Assembly (NCBI GenBank): GCA_002419585.1
Contig: DIGJ01000040.1
Span: 1-64,000, forward strand
DNA length: 64,000 nucleotides
DNA from: Lachnoclostridium sp. UBA5725
GTDB taxonomy: Bacteria > Bacillota > Clostridia > Lachnospirales > Lachnospiraceae
Reading direction: 5' to 3'
The translations under genes were made by a program, and so were the position numbers. This document shows positions 51,551 through 60,866 of the stretch, one piece after another. The notes beneath the pieces were generated by a model. It saw nothing but the letters and a program-made list of their open reading frames with translations. It ran no database searches and was not told the origin of the DNA. Numbering within the stretch: the first letter of the stretch is position 1; each line of letters begins with the position of its first letter.

Positions 51551-52108
51551 TTATACACGTTTTAAGTATTCACTTGTTCTTGTGTCGATACTGATTCTAT
51601 CACCAGTTTCAACAAACAATGGAACTAATACGGTAGCTCCAGTTTCAACTGTGGCAGGTTTTGTTGCTCCTGTTGCAGTATCTCCTTTGAAGCCTGGTTC
51701 TGTATCAATGATTTCTAATTCTGCAAACATAGGTGGTTCGATTGCGAATACTTCACCATTGTGTGACATCATTTTTACCATGTCGTTTTCTTTAACAAAT
51801 TTCAAAGAATCACCAATTGCTGATTCATTTAAGCCAAACTGATCATATGTTTCAACATCCATGAAGTGATATAACTCACCATCATTGTATAAATATTGCA
51901 TATCTTTTTTCTCAATATGAGCCTGAGGGAATTTTTCAGTTGGACGGAATGTTTTTTCAACAACTCCACCATTTTTAATATTTCTTAATTTTGTTCTAAC
52001 AAAAGCAGCACCTTTACCTGGTTTAACATGTTGAAATTCGATTACTTGGTATACATTGTTCTCTATTTCAATCGTAAGACCGTTTCTAAAATCGCCTGAT
52101 GATACCAT
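51551..52108 (-). CDS. efp: translation elongation factor P
   Basis: A 185-aa three-domain factor that relieves ribosome stalling at proline runs. The N-terminal KOW-like domain has the loop KPGKGAAFVRTKLRN with the conserved Lys that is modified in many bacteria; the EFP middle domain has YLYNDGELYHFMD; the C-terminal OB domain has the signature GATKPATVETGATVLVPLFVE. AGGAGGAAT precedes the ATG. Standard length; single-gene unit with strong terminator. Confidence 0.98.
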   Translation of the reverse strand: MVSSGDFRNGLTIEIENNVYQVIEFQHVKPGKGAAFVRTKLRNIKNGGVVEKTFRPTEKFPQAHIEKKDMQYLYNDGELYHFMDVETYDQFGLNESAIGDSLKFVKENDMVKMMSHNGEVFAIEPPMFAELEIIDTEPGFKGDTATGATKPATVETGATVLVPLFVETGDRISIDTRTSEYLKRV

Positions 52109-52205
52109 ACTTGATATTCCTCCTTATAAATGTACGGCGAACGATTATTTTAAAAGTTCGCATTAATATAATTATTTTATAATAAAGCACGACATTTTTC
52201 AACTA

Positions 52206-52712
52206 TTATTTTAACTGGTTTTGTTTTCTACGATAAAAGTATAGCACAATATGTTCAAGATAGCGCTTTAATACAATTTGAATTTCCTCTTTCTTATCAA
52301 TTGGCTCCACTAAAATGTTGTGCATTCCACAACGTTTTGCTCCCCATACATCGGTAAACAGCTGATCTCCTACAAACAAAGTATTGGATACTGTAGTTCC
52401 CATTTGATTACATGCTTTCATATAATTTCTTCTGTATGGTTTTTGCGCTTTAAAAATATAATCCGATTGTATCGGCTGATTAAACCGTTTTACTCTTTCT
52501 TCTTTATTATTTGACAAAAGGCATGTTTTGAATCCTATACTTTTCAATTTTTTAAATAATTCGATGGAAGCTTGCGAAGCATCGGTTCCATGCTCTACTA
52601 ATGTATTATCAATATCAAATATAATACCTCGATAACCTTTTTGATAATACTCTTCAAAATCTATATGATACGTTGATTTCGCACATTCGTCTGGAAAAAA
52701 CGTTTGAAACAT
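52206..52712 (-). CDS. YqeG-family HAD-IIIA phosphatase
   Basis: A 168-aa HAD-superfamily protein of the YqeG family. Motif I is IIFDIDNTLVEHGTDAS, motif II is CLLSNNKEE, and motifs III/IV are AQKPYR and FVGDQLFTDVWGAKR. Family members are predicted phosphatases; some are linked to ribosome or phosphatidylglycerol phosphate metabolism, not decidable here. It is upstream of efp by about 100 bp and divergent from the sirtuin gene. Confidence 0.92.
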   Translation of the reverse strand: MFQTFFPDECAKSTYHIDFEEYYQKGYRGIIFDIDNTLVEHGTDASQASIELFKKLKSIGFKTCLLSNNKEERVKRFNQPIQSDYIFKAQKPYRRNYMKACNQMGTTVSNTLFVGDQLFTDVWGAKRCGMHNILVEPIDKKEEIQIVLKRYLEHIVLYFYRRKQNQLK

Positions 52713-52818
52713 AAGGTATCCTCCTCATTAAAAATTCTTTTCTATTTTACTCTATGATTTACATATAAGCAAGAAAAGAAACAAGTTTTTTAAAATTTTC
52801 TTCTTTATATTAATTTAT

Positions 52819-52848
52819 TTGATTTAAATTTCTATATTGTGGTATAAT
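52819..52848 (+). promoter_or_regulatory. promoter of sirtuin-like gene
   Basis: TTGATT (52819-52824), an 18-nt spacer with TGTGG just before, and a perfect TATAAT (52843-52848). The 5' UTR to the TTG start would be about 90 nt. Confidence 0.6.
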
Positions 52849-52947
52849 AGTTAATGTATCGTGTACTTTATATGTCGAATTATCTGTTTTGTGATTACAA
52901 ATGTCGAAACAGCAACATTCTATTTCTTATACAGAAAGGGTGATATC

Positions 52948-53673
52948 TTGAATATTAATACTGTCAAGAAACTAATTTCAGAAAGCAATCGTATTGTTGT
53001 ATTTAGTGGTATTGGGCTCTCTACAGAAAGTCATATTCCTAGTTTTTTAAGCGAAGAGGAATCCTATAAAACAGAAAGTGAATTTGGTTATTCACCCGAA
53101 GACTTATATAGCAGTGTTTTTTTCAATACACGACCTGAACTTTTTTTTCAATATTATAAAAAATATATATTACATTTAAATCATACCCCTTCTTTCTCAC
53201 ATTATGCAATTGCAAAACTGGAAAGAGAAGGTAAATTAACCGGGATTCTAACCCGCAGTATTTACAGCCTACATCAATTTGTGGGGACAAAAAATGTAAT
53301 AGAGCTTCACGGTTCCATACATAAAAATGTTTGTACAAAATGTGGTGCCCAATACTGTGCCTCTTATATCAAATCAACTCCAGGAATCCCTGTCTGTGAA
53401 AAATGCAAAGCGATTATCCGTCCAAAAGTTGGCTTATTTGGAGAAAAAATTGACAACGGTAAACTTACTGCTGCATGCAATGCAGTTTCCAACGCTGATT
53501 TATTTCTGATTGTCGGAACAAACCTTCATTCCAATTTTACGGAACCATTCTTATCTCACTTCCATGGAACAAATGTTATTGTCATCAATGAAGAGGCGCA
53601 TTACACCGACAAACAAGCAACCGTTGCAATTCATGATAAGCCTTCCTTTGTATTACAAAAAATTATATTCTAA
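52948..53673 (+). CDS. divergent sirtuin (Sir2-like) protein
   Basis: A 241-aa protein with the full Sir2 layout. Start: TTG at 52948 with AAAGGG upstream; the longer frame is rejected. Conserved: the ELHGS active-site histidine (His121), the zinc site CTKC (129/132) and CEKC (150/153), and the IVGTNLHSN segment. Altered: GAGxS reads GIGLS (21-25), the PDFR loop reads PSFL (31-34) and the catalytic TQNxD reads TRSIY (102-106), losing the Asn and Asp that handle NAD. It is therefore either a weak or non-deacetylase sirtuin (ADP-ribosylation or binding only) or an inactive relative. Confidence 0.85.
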   Translation: MNINTVKKLISESNRIVVFSGIGLSTESHIPSFLSEEESYKTESEFGYSPEDLYSSVFFNTRPELFFQYYKKYILHLNHTPSFSHYAIAKLEREGKLTGILTRSIYSLHQFVGTKNVIELHGSIHKNVCTKCGAQYCASYIKSTPGIPVCEKCKAIIRPKVGLFGEKIDNGKLTAACNAVSNADLFLIVGTNLHSNFTEPFLSHFHGTNVIVINEEAHYTDKQATVAIHDKPSFVLQKIIF

Positions 53674-53713
53674 CTCATAAGAGGGAATGTTGCATATTCA
53701 AAAAACTATATCC

Positions 53714-53893
53714 CAATTTGCATTCCCACGCAAAAATAGCATGTGCTCTAACCGAATTATACGATTATTTTAATAAGACAATACGGAAAAAGGAGTGACC
53801 TATTCACTCCTTTTTCCGTGCCTATGGCTTATTAAAATTGGTAATCGTATTGAGGTTAGAGCACATGCTATTTTTGCGTGGGGATGCAAATTG
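53714..53893. repeat. 180-bp palindromic element between convergent genes
   Basis: Outer arms 53714-53753 and about 53855-53893 pair almost perfectly (27 consecutive bases identical around AATAGCATGTGCTCTAACC, one mismatch in the outer part). A middle section pairs with gaps. The tip (53783-53798 / 53804-53819) is a perfect 16-bp hairpin with a 5-nt loop. It sits between the convergent sirtuin and ABC exporter genes and likely ends both transcripts. The outer core is shared with the palindrome at 50598-50675. Confidence 0.85.
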
Positions 53894-53935
53894 AACACAG
53901 TCTACTATTTTTTTGCCACATCCCCTACTTATTCC

Positions 53936-55789
53936 TTAAGCTGTTTGTTCAAATTGAGAATTATAAAGCTGTGCATAGAATCCTTCCTGCATGATTAATT
54001 CTTCATGATTTCCTTGCTCGATAATATCTCCATCTTTCATAACCAGAATCAAATCTGCATCCTTAATGGTAGACAAACGGTGTGCTATTACAAAGCTGGT
54101 TCGTCCCTTCATTAGATTATCCATTGCTTTTTGAATCCGGACTTCCGTTCTGGTGTCAACTGAACTTGTTGCTTCATCCAAAATAAGGATTTTGTTATCC
54201 GCTAATATGGCTCTCGCTATTGTCAACAACTGTTTTTGTCCTTGTGAGACATTCGTGGCATCTTCATTTAATTCCATGTCATAGCCGCCTGGTAATGTCT
54301 GTATATAGTGATGGGCATGCGCCGCTTTTGCAGCTTCGATTACTTCTTCGTCTGTAGCATCCAAACGTCCATAACGTATATTTTCCATGATACTGCCTTT
54401 AAAAAGCCAGGTGTCTTGTAATACCATACCAAATGCTTCTCGAAGCTCACTTCGATCAAAGTCGGTGATATTGTATCCATCGATTTTAATTTCTCCAGAA
54501 GTCACATCATAAAAACGCATTAATAGTTTTACCATGGTCGTTTTTCCAGCACCAGTCGGTCCGACAATTGCAATCTTTTGCCCTTCTTTTATCTTTGCGC
54601 TAAAATCACCAATAATAATTTTATCAAAACTATAACCAAATCGAACATTTTTGAATTCCACATTTCCTTCCAGATCACGTACAGAAACATCTTGGTGCTC
54701 CTTCGCAAACTGTTCTTCTTCCTCTTCTTCTAAGAATTCAAAAACTCGTTCTGCTGCTGCAATCGTAGACTGTAGCATATTGGATACCTGAGCAATCTGT
54801 GCAATTGGTTGTGTAAACTGTCTAACATACTGGATAAAGGACTGTATATCTCCTACTTCTATTACCTTTTTAATATTAAGGTATCCACCAACTACCGCTA
54901 CCGCTACATATCCAACATTTCCGACAAATCCCATAATTGGCTGCATCATTCCAGAAAAGAATTGAGACTTCCATGCAGAATCATATAAAACATCATTGGT
55001 CTTTTGAAATTCTTTGATTGACGCTTCTTCTCTGTTAAATAATTTAACAACATTATGTCCGCCAAATACTTCTTCTACCTGACCATTTACATGTCCTAAG
55101 TATTCTTGTTGTGATTTAAAGTACTTTTGTGAGTGTTTAATAACAAAACCAATCAAAATTGCAGATACTGGTAATAAAAGAATCGCAATTAAGGTCATTA
55201 ATGGACTTATTGTTAGCATCATAATTGTGATACCGATTATGGTTGCTACCGAAGAAATCAACTGTGTCAAGGTTTGATTCAAACTCATTCCCAAGGTATC
55301 TACATCATTGGTTATCCTTGATAGAATTTCTCCATAGGTTTTGGTATCATAATAATTCATAGGAATCTTATTCATCTTAACGGAAATTTCTTTTCTCATT
55401 TGAAAGGAAATTTTTTGAGAAATTCCAGTCATAATAAAGCCTTGAATATAACCAAATATTGCACTTAATACATAAAGTCCAATTAAAAGAAGTAAAATAA
55501 GAGCAATTTTATCAAAATTGATTCCTTCTCCACCTTGTATTTTACTGGTCAAACCATTAAAAATTTCTGTCGTTGCTTTACCTAAAACTTTTGGACCAAC
55601 AATGTTAAATACGGTACTACCTATTGTAAAAATAATAACTACAATCATAGCAAAATGGTATTTTTTCATATAATTTACTAATTTCTTCAACGTACCTTTA
55701 AAATCTTTTGCCTTTTCAACTGGCATACCTGGGCCACCATGTCCCATTGGTCCTCTTCTAGGAGGTCTGTTTTTTTGAGTTTCTTCCAT
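53936..55789 (-). CDS. ABC exporter, half-transporter with catalytically complete ATPase site
   Basis: A 617-aa half ABC exporter: a Gly/Pro/Arg-rich N-terminal tail, six transmembrane helices (about 50-330) and an ATPase domain with Walker A GPTGAGKTT, signature NVSQGQKQLL, Walker B KILILDEATSSVD with the catalytic Glu, and H-loop AHRLSTI. The signature has Q in place of the second G (SQGQ). It starts two bases after the stop of its partner, so the two make a heterodimeric exporter of multidrug or lipid type; the substrate is unknown. MarR control suggests response to small toxic compounds. Confidence 0.95.
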   Translation of the reverse strand: MEETQKNRPPRRGPMGHGGPGMPVEKAKDFKGTLKKLVNYMKKYHFAMIVVIIFTIGSTVFNIVGPKVLGKATTEIFNGLTSKIQGGEGINFDKIALILLLLIGLYVLSAIFGYIQGFIMTGISQKISFQMRKEISVKMNKIPMNYYDTKTYGEILSRITNDVDTLGMSLNQTLTQLISSVATIIGITIMMLTISPLMTLIAILLLPVSAILIGFVIKHSQKYFKSQQEYLGHVNGQVEEVFGGHNVVKLFNREEASIKEFQKTNDVLYDSAWKSQFFSGMMQPIMGFVGNVGYVAVAVVGGYLNIKKVIEVGDIQSFIQYVRQFTQPIAQIAQVSNMLQSTIAAAERVFEFLEEEEEEQFAKEHQDVSVRDLEGNVEFKNVRFGYSFDKIIIGDFSAKIKEGQKIAIVGPTGAGKTTMVKLLMRFYDVTSGEIKIDGYNITDFDRSELREAFGMVLQDTWLFKGSIMENIRYGRLDATDEEVIEAAKAAHAHHYIQTLPGGYDMELNEDATNVSQGQKQLLTIARAILADNKILILDEATSSVDTRTEVRIQKAMDNLMKGRTSFVIAHRLSTIKDADLILVMKDGDIIEQGNHEELIMQEGFYAQLYNSQFEQTA

Positions 55790-55791
55790 TG

Positions 55792-58014
55792 TTAAGCCTC
55801 CTTTCCTTGTGCTTTTCCTTCCAGTTCTTCCTTGGATAACTGGCTAGCTGCAATTTGTTGGTATACTTCGTTATTTGCAAGTAATTCTTCATGAGTTCCA
55901 ATACCTGCAATTTTTCCGTCATCTAATACAACAATCTTATCTGCATGAATAATCGTGCTGATTCGCTGCGCAACGATTATAACTGCTGCATCTCCCACTT
56001 TTTGACTAATTGCCTTACGAAGAGCAATATCAGTCTTATAATCAAGTGCAGAAAAGCTATCATCAAAAACATATACATCTGGTCTCTTCGCGATTGCTCT
56101 AGCGATTGCAAGACGCTGTTTTTGTCCACCTGAGACATTTCCTCCACCCTGTGCAATTGGCTCATCAAAGCCGTCAGGTTTTGAATCAATAAATTCGCTT
56201 GCTTGTGCGATTTGTGCTGCTTCTACCATTACATCATTGGAGGGTTCATTGACACCAAAGTTAATATTGGAAGCAATCGTACCAGAGAATAGGACACCTT
56301 TTTGTGGAACAAAGCCAATGCGTTCGCGCAAATCATAGATGTCAATATCTCGAATATCATTTCCATCAATGGTAATCTTTCCTGAAGTGACATCATAGAG
56401 CCTTGGAAGTAAATTAACCAGGGTAGTCTTCCCACAACCAGTACTTCCGATAATTGCCGTTGTCTCCCCTTTGTTTGCTGTAAAATCAATATCTTCTAAG
56501 ACATCTTCCTTGGCTTTACTATATCGGAAATTAACATGTTCAAAACGAACCCCTTTTTCTATCTTTTTCAAAACAATCGGTTTCTGTGCATTTTGAATGG
56601 AACTATTACAATTAAGAATCTCATCGATACGATTCGCTGCAACGGAGGCTCTTGGAAGCATTACCGAAACTATGGTAATCATAAGGAACGATATTACAAT
56701 CTGCATTGTGTAAGTAATAAATGCCATCATATCACCGACTTGCAAATTTCCCACATCAATGCCTTGTGCACCTACCCATATTATAAGAATCGTAATAGCA
56801 TTCATAATAAACATCATGGTTGGCATCATAAATGCCATGACACGGTTCGTAAACAACTGTGTCTGCATCAGGTCACGGCTTGCATGATCAAATCGTTCTT
56901 CTTCATGCTTTTCACGACCAAAGGCTCGAATGACTGGAATTCCAGTTAAAATTTCCCTGGAAATCAGATTTAACTGATCGACCAGATTTTGCATCATCTT
57001 AAATTTCGGCATTGCTACTGCCATTAAGACTGCAACGATGCATAGGATTGCTCCAACTGCTATTGCTATAATCCATGTCATCGAGGTATTTGTATTTAAT
57101 ACTTTTATAATACCACCGATTCCCATGATTGGTGCATACACTACAATACGGAATATCATGGTAAGCGCCATCTGTACCTGCTGAATATCGTTGGTTGACC
57201 TTGTGATTAAAGACGCCGTCGAAAACTGGTTCATTTCTTCATTGGAAAAGCCGATAACCTTCTGGAACACATCATTTCTGATTTTGCGACTCGTCTTTGC
57301 TGCAAGTCTGGCGGAGTAAAATGCAACTGCAATTGACATTGCCATACCCAGTAAGGCAAGCATGAGCATCTTTATTCCGGCATTTTTAATATAATTCATC
57401 TGAAGTGCATGTAAATCAATTCCTATGGCACTATATTCTTCTTGAACAAATGTAACCGCCATGGATTCACCAATCAAATCAGACATATCGCCTAGATCTT
57501 CCGACATCCGCATCGTAATCTGAGTGATTGCTTCTTTTGGCATTGCTTCAAAAACAGCTAAAACATCCTCTACCTTTTCTGGGTCCATACCCATTCCAGT
57601 AAGCATTTGATTCCGAATTTTCACATATTCTTTTCCATCCGATGTTAATATAGTCAAAATACTCTCTGCCGGAATAAATGCATCTTTTATTTCCTGCATC
57701 ACTTCTTCTTCGCTATCTTTGGTTATCTTGTCATATTGAAAATGATAGTATCCATCCTCCTTACCAACTTCATAATAAGTAGTTAGTAAATCATTTCCTT
57801 TCTCGGATAAAAAGAGCTGTAAATGTTTATAAGTATCCTCGCTCATTGTATCTGGTATTGGAGATTCGATTCCTCCATATTGAATTCCGACATCTACTAT
57901 GTTTGACGTATACCCTGGCAAAGCTAACTCACAATTTACCTGAATAAATAACAGTAATATGATAAGCAGCATAATATACCACGATTCTTTTGCAAATTTT
58001 ATGATTTTAATCAT
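55792..58014 (-). CDS. ABC exporter, half-transporter with large extracytoplasmic insert
   Basis: A 740-aa partner half-transporter. TM1 (about 12-32) and TM2 (about 212-235) are separated by about 170 mainly polar residues, much longer than the usual short loop, predicted outside the membrane. The ATPase domain has Walker A GSTGCGKTT, signature NVSGGQKQRLA, Walker B VYVFDDSFSALD in which the catalytic Glu is Asp, and AQRISTI in place of the H-loop His. Such changes mark the degenerate site of heterodimeric exporters. Its start overlaps marR by 8 bp. Confidence 0.95.
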   Translation of the reverse strand: MIKIIKFAKESWYIMLLIILLLFIQVNCELALPGYTSNIVDVGIQYGGIESPIPDTMSEDTYKHLQLFLSEKGNDLLTTYYEVGKEDGYYHFQYDKITKDSEEEVMQEIKDAFIPAESILTILTSDGKEYVKIRNQMLTGMGMDPEKVEDVLAVFEAMPKEAITQITMRMSEDLGDMSDLIGESMAVTFVQEEYSAIGIDLHALQMNYIKNAGIKMLMLALLGMAMSIAVAFYSARLAAKTSRKIRNDVFQKVIGFSNEEMNQFSTASLITRSTNDIQQVQMALTMIFRIVVYAPIMGIGGIIKVLNTNTSMTWIIAIAVGAILCIVAVLMAVAMPKFKMMQNLVDQLNLISREILTGIPVIRAFGREKHEEERFDHASRDLMQTQLFTNRVMAFMMPTMMFIMNAITILIIWVGAQGIDVGNLQVGDMMAFITYTMQIVISFLMITIVSVMLPRASVAANRIDEILNCNSSIQNAQKPIVLKKIEKGVRFEHVNFRYSKAKEDVLEDIDFTANKGETTAIIGSTGCGKTTLVNLLPRLYDVTSGKITIDGNDIRDIDIYDLRERIGFVPQKGVLFSGTIASNINFGVNEPSNDVMVEAAQIAQASEFIDSKPDGFDEPIAQGGGNVSGGQKQRLAIARAIAKRPDVYVFDDSFSALDYKTDIALRKAISQKVGDAAVIIVAQRISTIIHADKIVVLDDGKIAGIGTHEELLANNEVYQQIAASQLSKEELEGKAQGKEA

Positions 58015-58492
58015 GTTCCTTTGTTTCCTCCATTTCTTCTTTTACTATTTGATACAACCTCTGCAACTGAGCCAATAGAATCTCCATATTTTCTTCTCCC
58101 ATTTTTAATACAATATCCTCCATCATTTCATCACGTGCTTGCACTTGTTGTTTTAATATTTGATTTCCTTTATCCGATAGTCTTAAATAGGTTACTCTTC
58201 GATCCTGCGTATTTGCGATTCGCTCAATCAATCCTTTCTGTTCTACATTTCGAAGAAGTTTCGAGCCCGCCGGTAATGTAGTACCTAATTCCTCCACAAG
58301 CTCTGATACCGTAATTCCCGGTATTTCCTTATTTTGTCTTTGTTCATTACACTTAGCAATTGAAATAATCATGCAAAATTCAGCATGAGGTAGATCTATT
58401 GCCATCGAATGTTTCTTTCTTGTTAAAAGTTTCATACGATACATAATTGACAAAAATTCACTTGTCAATTTTCTTGTTTTATTTGTATCCAT
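58007..58492 (-). CDS. MarR-family transcriptional regulator
   Basis: A 161-aa winged-helix regulator. It shows helices with FCMIISIAKCNE, the recognition region TVSELVEELGTTLPAGSKLLRNVEQKGLIER, and the wing TQDRRVTYLRLSDKGNQIL, the typical MarR DxRxxxLxLT pattern. The start is the ATG at 58492, three bases after GGGAGAA. It is first in an operon with two ABC half-exporter genes and likely represses them and itself from the large palindrome just upstream until a ligand binds. Confidence 0.94.
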   Translation of the reverse strand: MDTNKTRKLTSEFLSIMYRMKLLTRKKHSMAIDLPHAEFCMIISIAKCNEQRQNKEIPGITVSELVEELGTTLPAGSKLLRNVEQKGLIERIANTQDRRVTYLRLSDKGNQILKQQVQARDEMMEDIVLKMGEENMEILLAQLQRLYQIVKEEMEETKEHD

Positions 58493-58544
58493 AAATTCTC
58501 CCATCATCTAGAGCCAAATGACTTAATATCTTTTGGCGCAAAAA

Positions 58545-58593
58545 AATTAACCAAGTCAATAGTTGATTAAGTTAACTATTGACTTGGTTAATT
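58545..58593 (-). promoter_or_regulatory. operator palindrome of the MarR/ABC operon
   Basis: A perfect inverted repeat with 20-bp arms (58545-58564 and 58574-58593) around a 9-bp centre. The centre itself forms a smaller pseudo-palindrome (ATAGTTGATTAAGTTAACTAT) of MarR-box size. It begins at the -10 box and covers the transcription start, so bound repressor would block initiation. It could also fold in the mRNA leader. Confidence 0.75.
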
Positions 58594-58618
58594 ATATGCT
58601 TTCTATCTTAAATGTCAA
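58591..58618 (-). promoter_or_regulatory. promoter of the MarR/ABC operon
   Basis: On the minus strand a perfect TTGACA (58613-58618), a 16-nt spacer and a perfect TATAAT (58591-58596), touching the operator palindrome. Confidence 0.8.
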
Positions 58619-58634
58619 TATAATTTTTAAAAAT

Positions 58635-60728
58635 TTATTGTTTTTCTTCCTCTTGCAGTTTCTTTGCACTTTCTTCAATTACTTTCGCTTGGACATCCGA
58701 TGGTGCTGGCTCATAGCGTTCAAAGACAAATGTGAACTCTCCTATACCACCAGTCATAGAACGTAAATCAGTGGAATATCCAATCGTTTCAGAAATCGGA
58801 ATGTCAGCAACAATTTCCTGTTTGCCGCCTTGCACTGGATTCATACCAAGAACTCTTCCTCTACGCTTATTTAAATCACCCATAATATCACCAGTGAACT
58901 TATCTGGAACGGTAACCTTCAACGAACCAATTGGCTCTAACAGGATTGGAGTTGCTTCCATAATACCTTGTTTAAAAGCTTGGATCGTAGCCATCTTAAA
59001 CGCCATTTCAGAAGAATCCACTGGATGGTAAGAACCATCTACTAATGTAGCTTTAACTCCTACTACTGGATAACCGGCTAATGGTCCTTTTAAAACGCTT
59101 TCTGCAAGACCCTTTTCAACTGCTGGGAAATAGTTCTTTGGAACTGCCCCGCCAAATATTTTCTCTTCAAAAATAAAAGGCGTTTCCAAATCACCAGATG
59201 GCTCAAATTCAATATGAACATCCCCGAATTGTCCATGACCACCAGATTGTTTCTTATGACGGCCTTGTACTCTTACTTTCTTTCGAATGGTTTCACGATA
59301 TGGAACCTTTGGCTTTTTCAATTCGATTTCTACTTTGTAGCGATTTAACAACTTCGATACCACTACTTCAAGTTGCTGATCGCCTAATCCATACAATAAA
59401 GTTTGTCTGTTTTCTTTATCATTTACGACTTTTAAGGTTAAATCTTCATCCATAATCTTAGCAAGTGCCTGGGATACCTTATCATCATCGCCTTTATTTT
59501 TTGTCTTAAAGCGAAGATAGGTATATGGCTCGGACACTTTAATCGGATCAAACTTGATTTGGCAAGCCTTTGTCGATAGTGTATCACCTGTTTGTGCATC
59601 ACTAAGTTTTGCGATGGCTCCAATATCACCTGCATACAATTCTTTTACTTCGATTTGTTCCTTTCCACGAAGGATATATAAGCGAGATAATTTTTCTTCA
59701 TCACCGGTTCTTGAGTTGAAAATGACTGCATCGGATTTAAGGATACCAGAACAAACTTTAATCAGTGAGAATTTTCCAATAAATGGATCTGCAATGGTCT
59801 TAAATATACGTGCAGACATTGCTTTATTTGCATCATAATCTGCACTAAATGTTGTATTGTCTTTTGTGTTGATACCCGTAATTACACTACGGTTTGGAGC
59901 CGGAAAATATTTTTCAATTGCCTCAAGTAACATCTTTGCTCCTTGTGCATTTAGACCTGATCCCATAAGTACAGGAACGATACTTCCGTCGGATACGCCA
60001 CTTCTAAGAGCAGTTGACAATTCAATTTTCGAAAATTCTTCGCCATTGAAATACTTATCCATCAATTCTTCACTGGTCTCTGCAACGGCTTCCATAAGAT
60101 TTTCTCTATATTTTTCAAGATATTCCATCGAATAATCTGGAACTTCACATTCATTATAATCGCTTGCTGTTGTAAATCTACGACCTTTCATTTTTACAAC
60201 ATTAACATATCCAACAAACTTTTCATTTTCACGAATTGGTAAATGGAATGGTGCAATCTTTTTGCCAAATCGCTCAATTAAGCTTTCCACAACTTCACGA
60301 TAACTAGCATTATCATCATCCATATCTGTGACAAAAAAGATTCTAGGAAGCTTATACTTTTCGCATAAATCCCATGCTTTCATTGTACCAACTTCTACCC
60401 CGGCTTTTGCCGAAATTACAATGACTACTGCATCGACAGCTTGCAATGCTTCCTCTACTTCTCCCACAAAATCAAAATAACCAGGAGTATCTAGGATGTT
60501 TATTTTTGTATCTTCCCAAATAATTGGAACAACTGAGGTGGTAATTGAGAATTTTCTTTTTACTTCTTCCTTATCAAAGTCACTGATGGTATTCCCCTCT
60601 TCTACTTTGCCTTGTCGGTTCGTAATTCCTGTTGTAAACGCCATGGCTTCGACCAATGTGGTCTTGCCACAGCCCCCGTGCCCTAAAACAGCAACATTAC
60701 GGATTTTCTCATACTTAAATGTTTCCAT
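58635..60728 (-). CDS. EF-G-like translational GTPase
   Basis: A 697-aa protein with all EF-G domains: GTPase (about 1-270), domain II, III, IV (SGGHGQFGDVHIEFEP) and V (MTGGIGEFTFVFERYEP). It is not the housekeeping EF-G: the P-loop is GHGGCGKTT instead of GHVDHGKTT, the switch II DTPGH reads DTPGYFDF (Tyr84 for the catalytic His), and NKxD reads TDMD (134-137). These traits match the paralogous EF-G-like group common in Clostridia, whose role is unclear (possibly ribosome rescue or recycling). ATG at 60728 has GGAGGAG before it. No rps/tuf genes are nearby. Confidence 0.93.
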   Translation of the reverse strand: METFKYEKIRNVAVLGHGGCGKTTLVEAMAFTTGITNRQGKVEEGNTISDFDKEEVKRKFSITTSVVPIIWEDTKINILDTPGYFDFVGEVEEALQAVDAVVIVISAKAGVEVGTMKAWDLCEKYKLPRIFFVTDMDDDNASYREVVESLIERFGKKIAPFHLPIRENEKFVGYVNVVKMKGRRFTTASDYNECEVPDYSMEYLEKYRENLMEAVAETSEELMDKYFNGEEFSKIELSTALRSGVSDGSIVPVLMGSGLNAQGAKMLLEAIEKYFPAPNRSVITGINTKDNTTFSADYDANKAMSARIFKTIADPFIGKFSLIKVCSGILKSDAVIFNSRTGDEEKLSRLYILRGKEQIEVKELYAGDIGAIAKLSDAQTGDTLSTKACQIKFDPIKVSEPYTYLRFKTKNKGDDDKVSQALAKIMDEDLTLKVVNDKENRQTLLYGLGDQQLEVVVSKLLNRYKVEIELKKPKVPYRETIRKKVRVQGRHKKQSGGHGQFGDVHIEFEPSGDLETPFIFEEKIFGGAVPKNYFPAVEKGLAESVLKGPLAGYPVVGVKATLVDGSYHPVDSSEMAFKMATIQAFKQGIMEATPILLEPIGSLKVTVPDKFTGDIMGDLNKRRGRVLGMNPVQGGKQEIVADIPISETIGYSTDLRSMTGGIGEFTFVFERYEPAPSDVQAKVIEESAKKLQEEEKQ

Positions 60729-60866
60729 AATAAACTCCTCCAATTCAAATTATTTATCATGTCTATATTTTACTAAAATATTTCTGATAATACAACTATT
60801 ATATCCAGTTTTACCAAATTATTTCAATTATTGCGTTGAAGCGTTAAAGTTTAAAGCGACGCAGTA

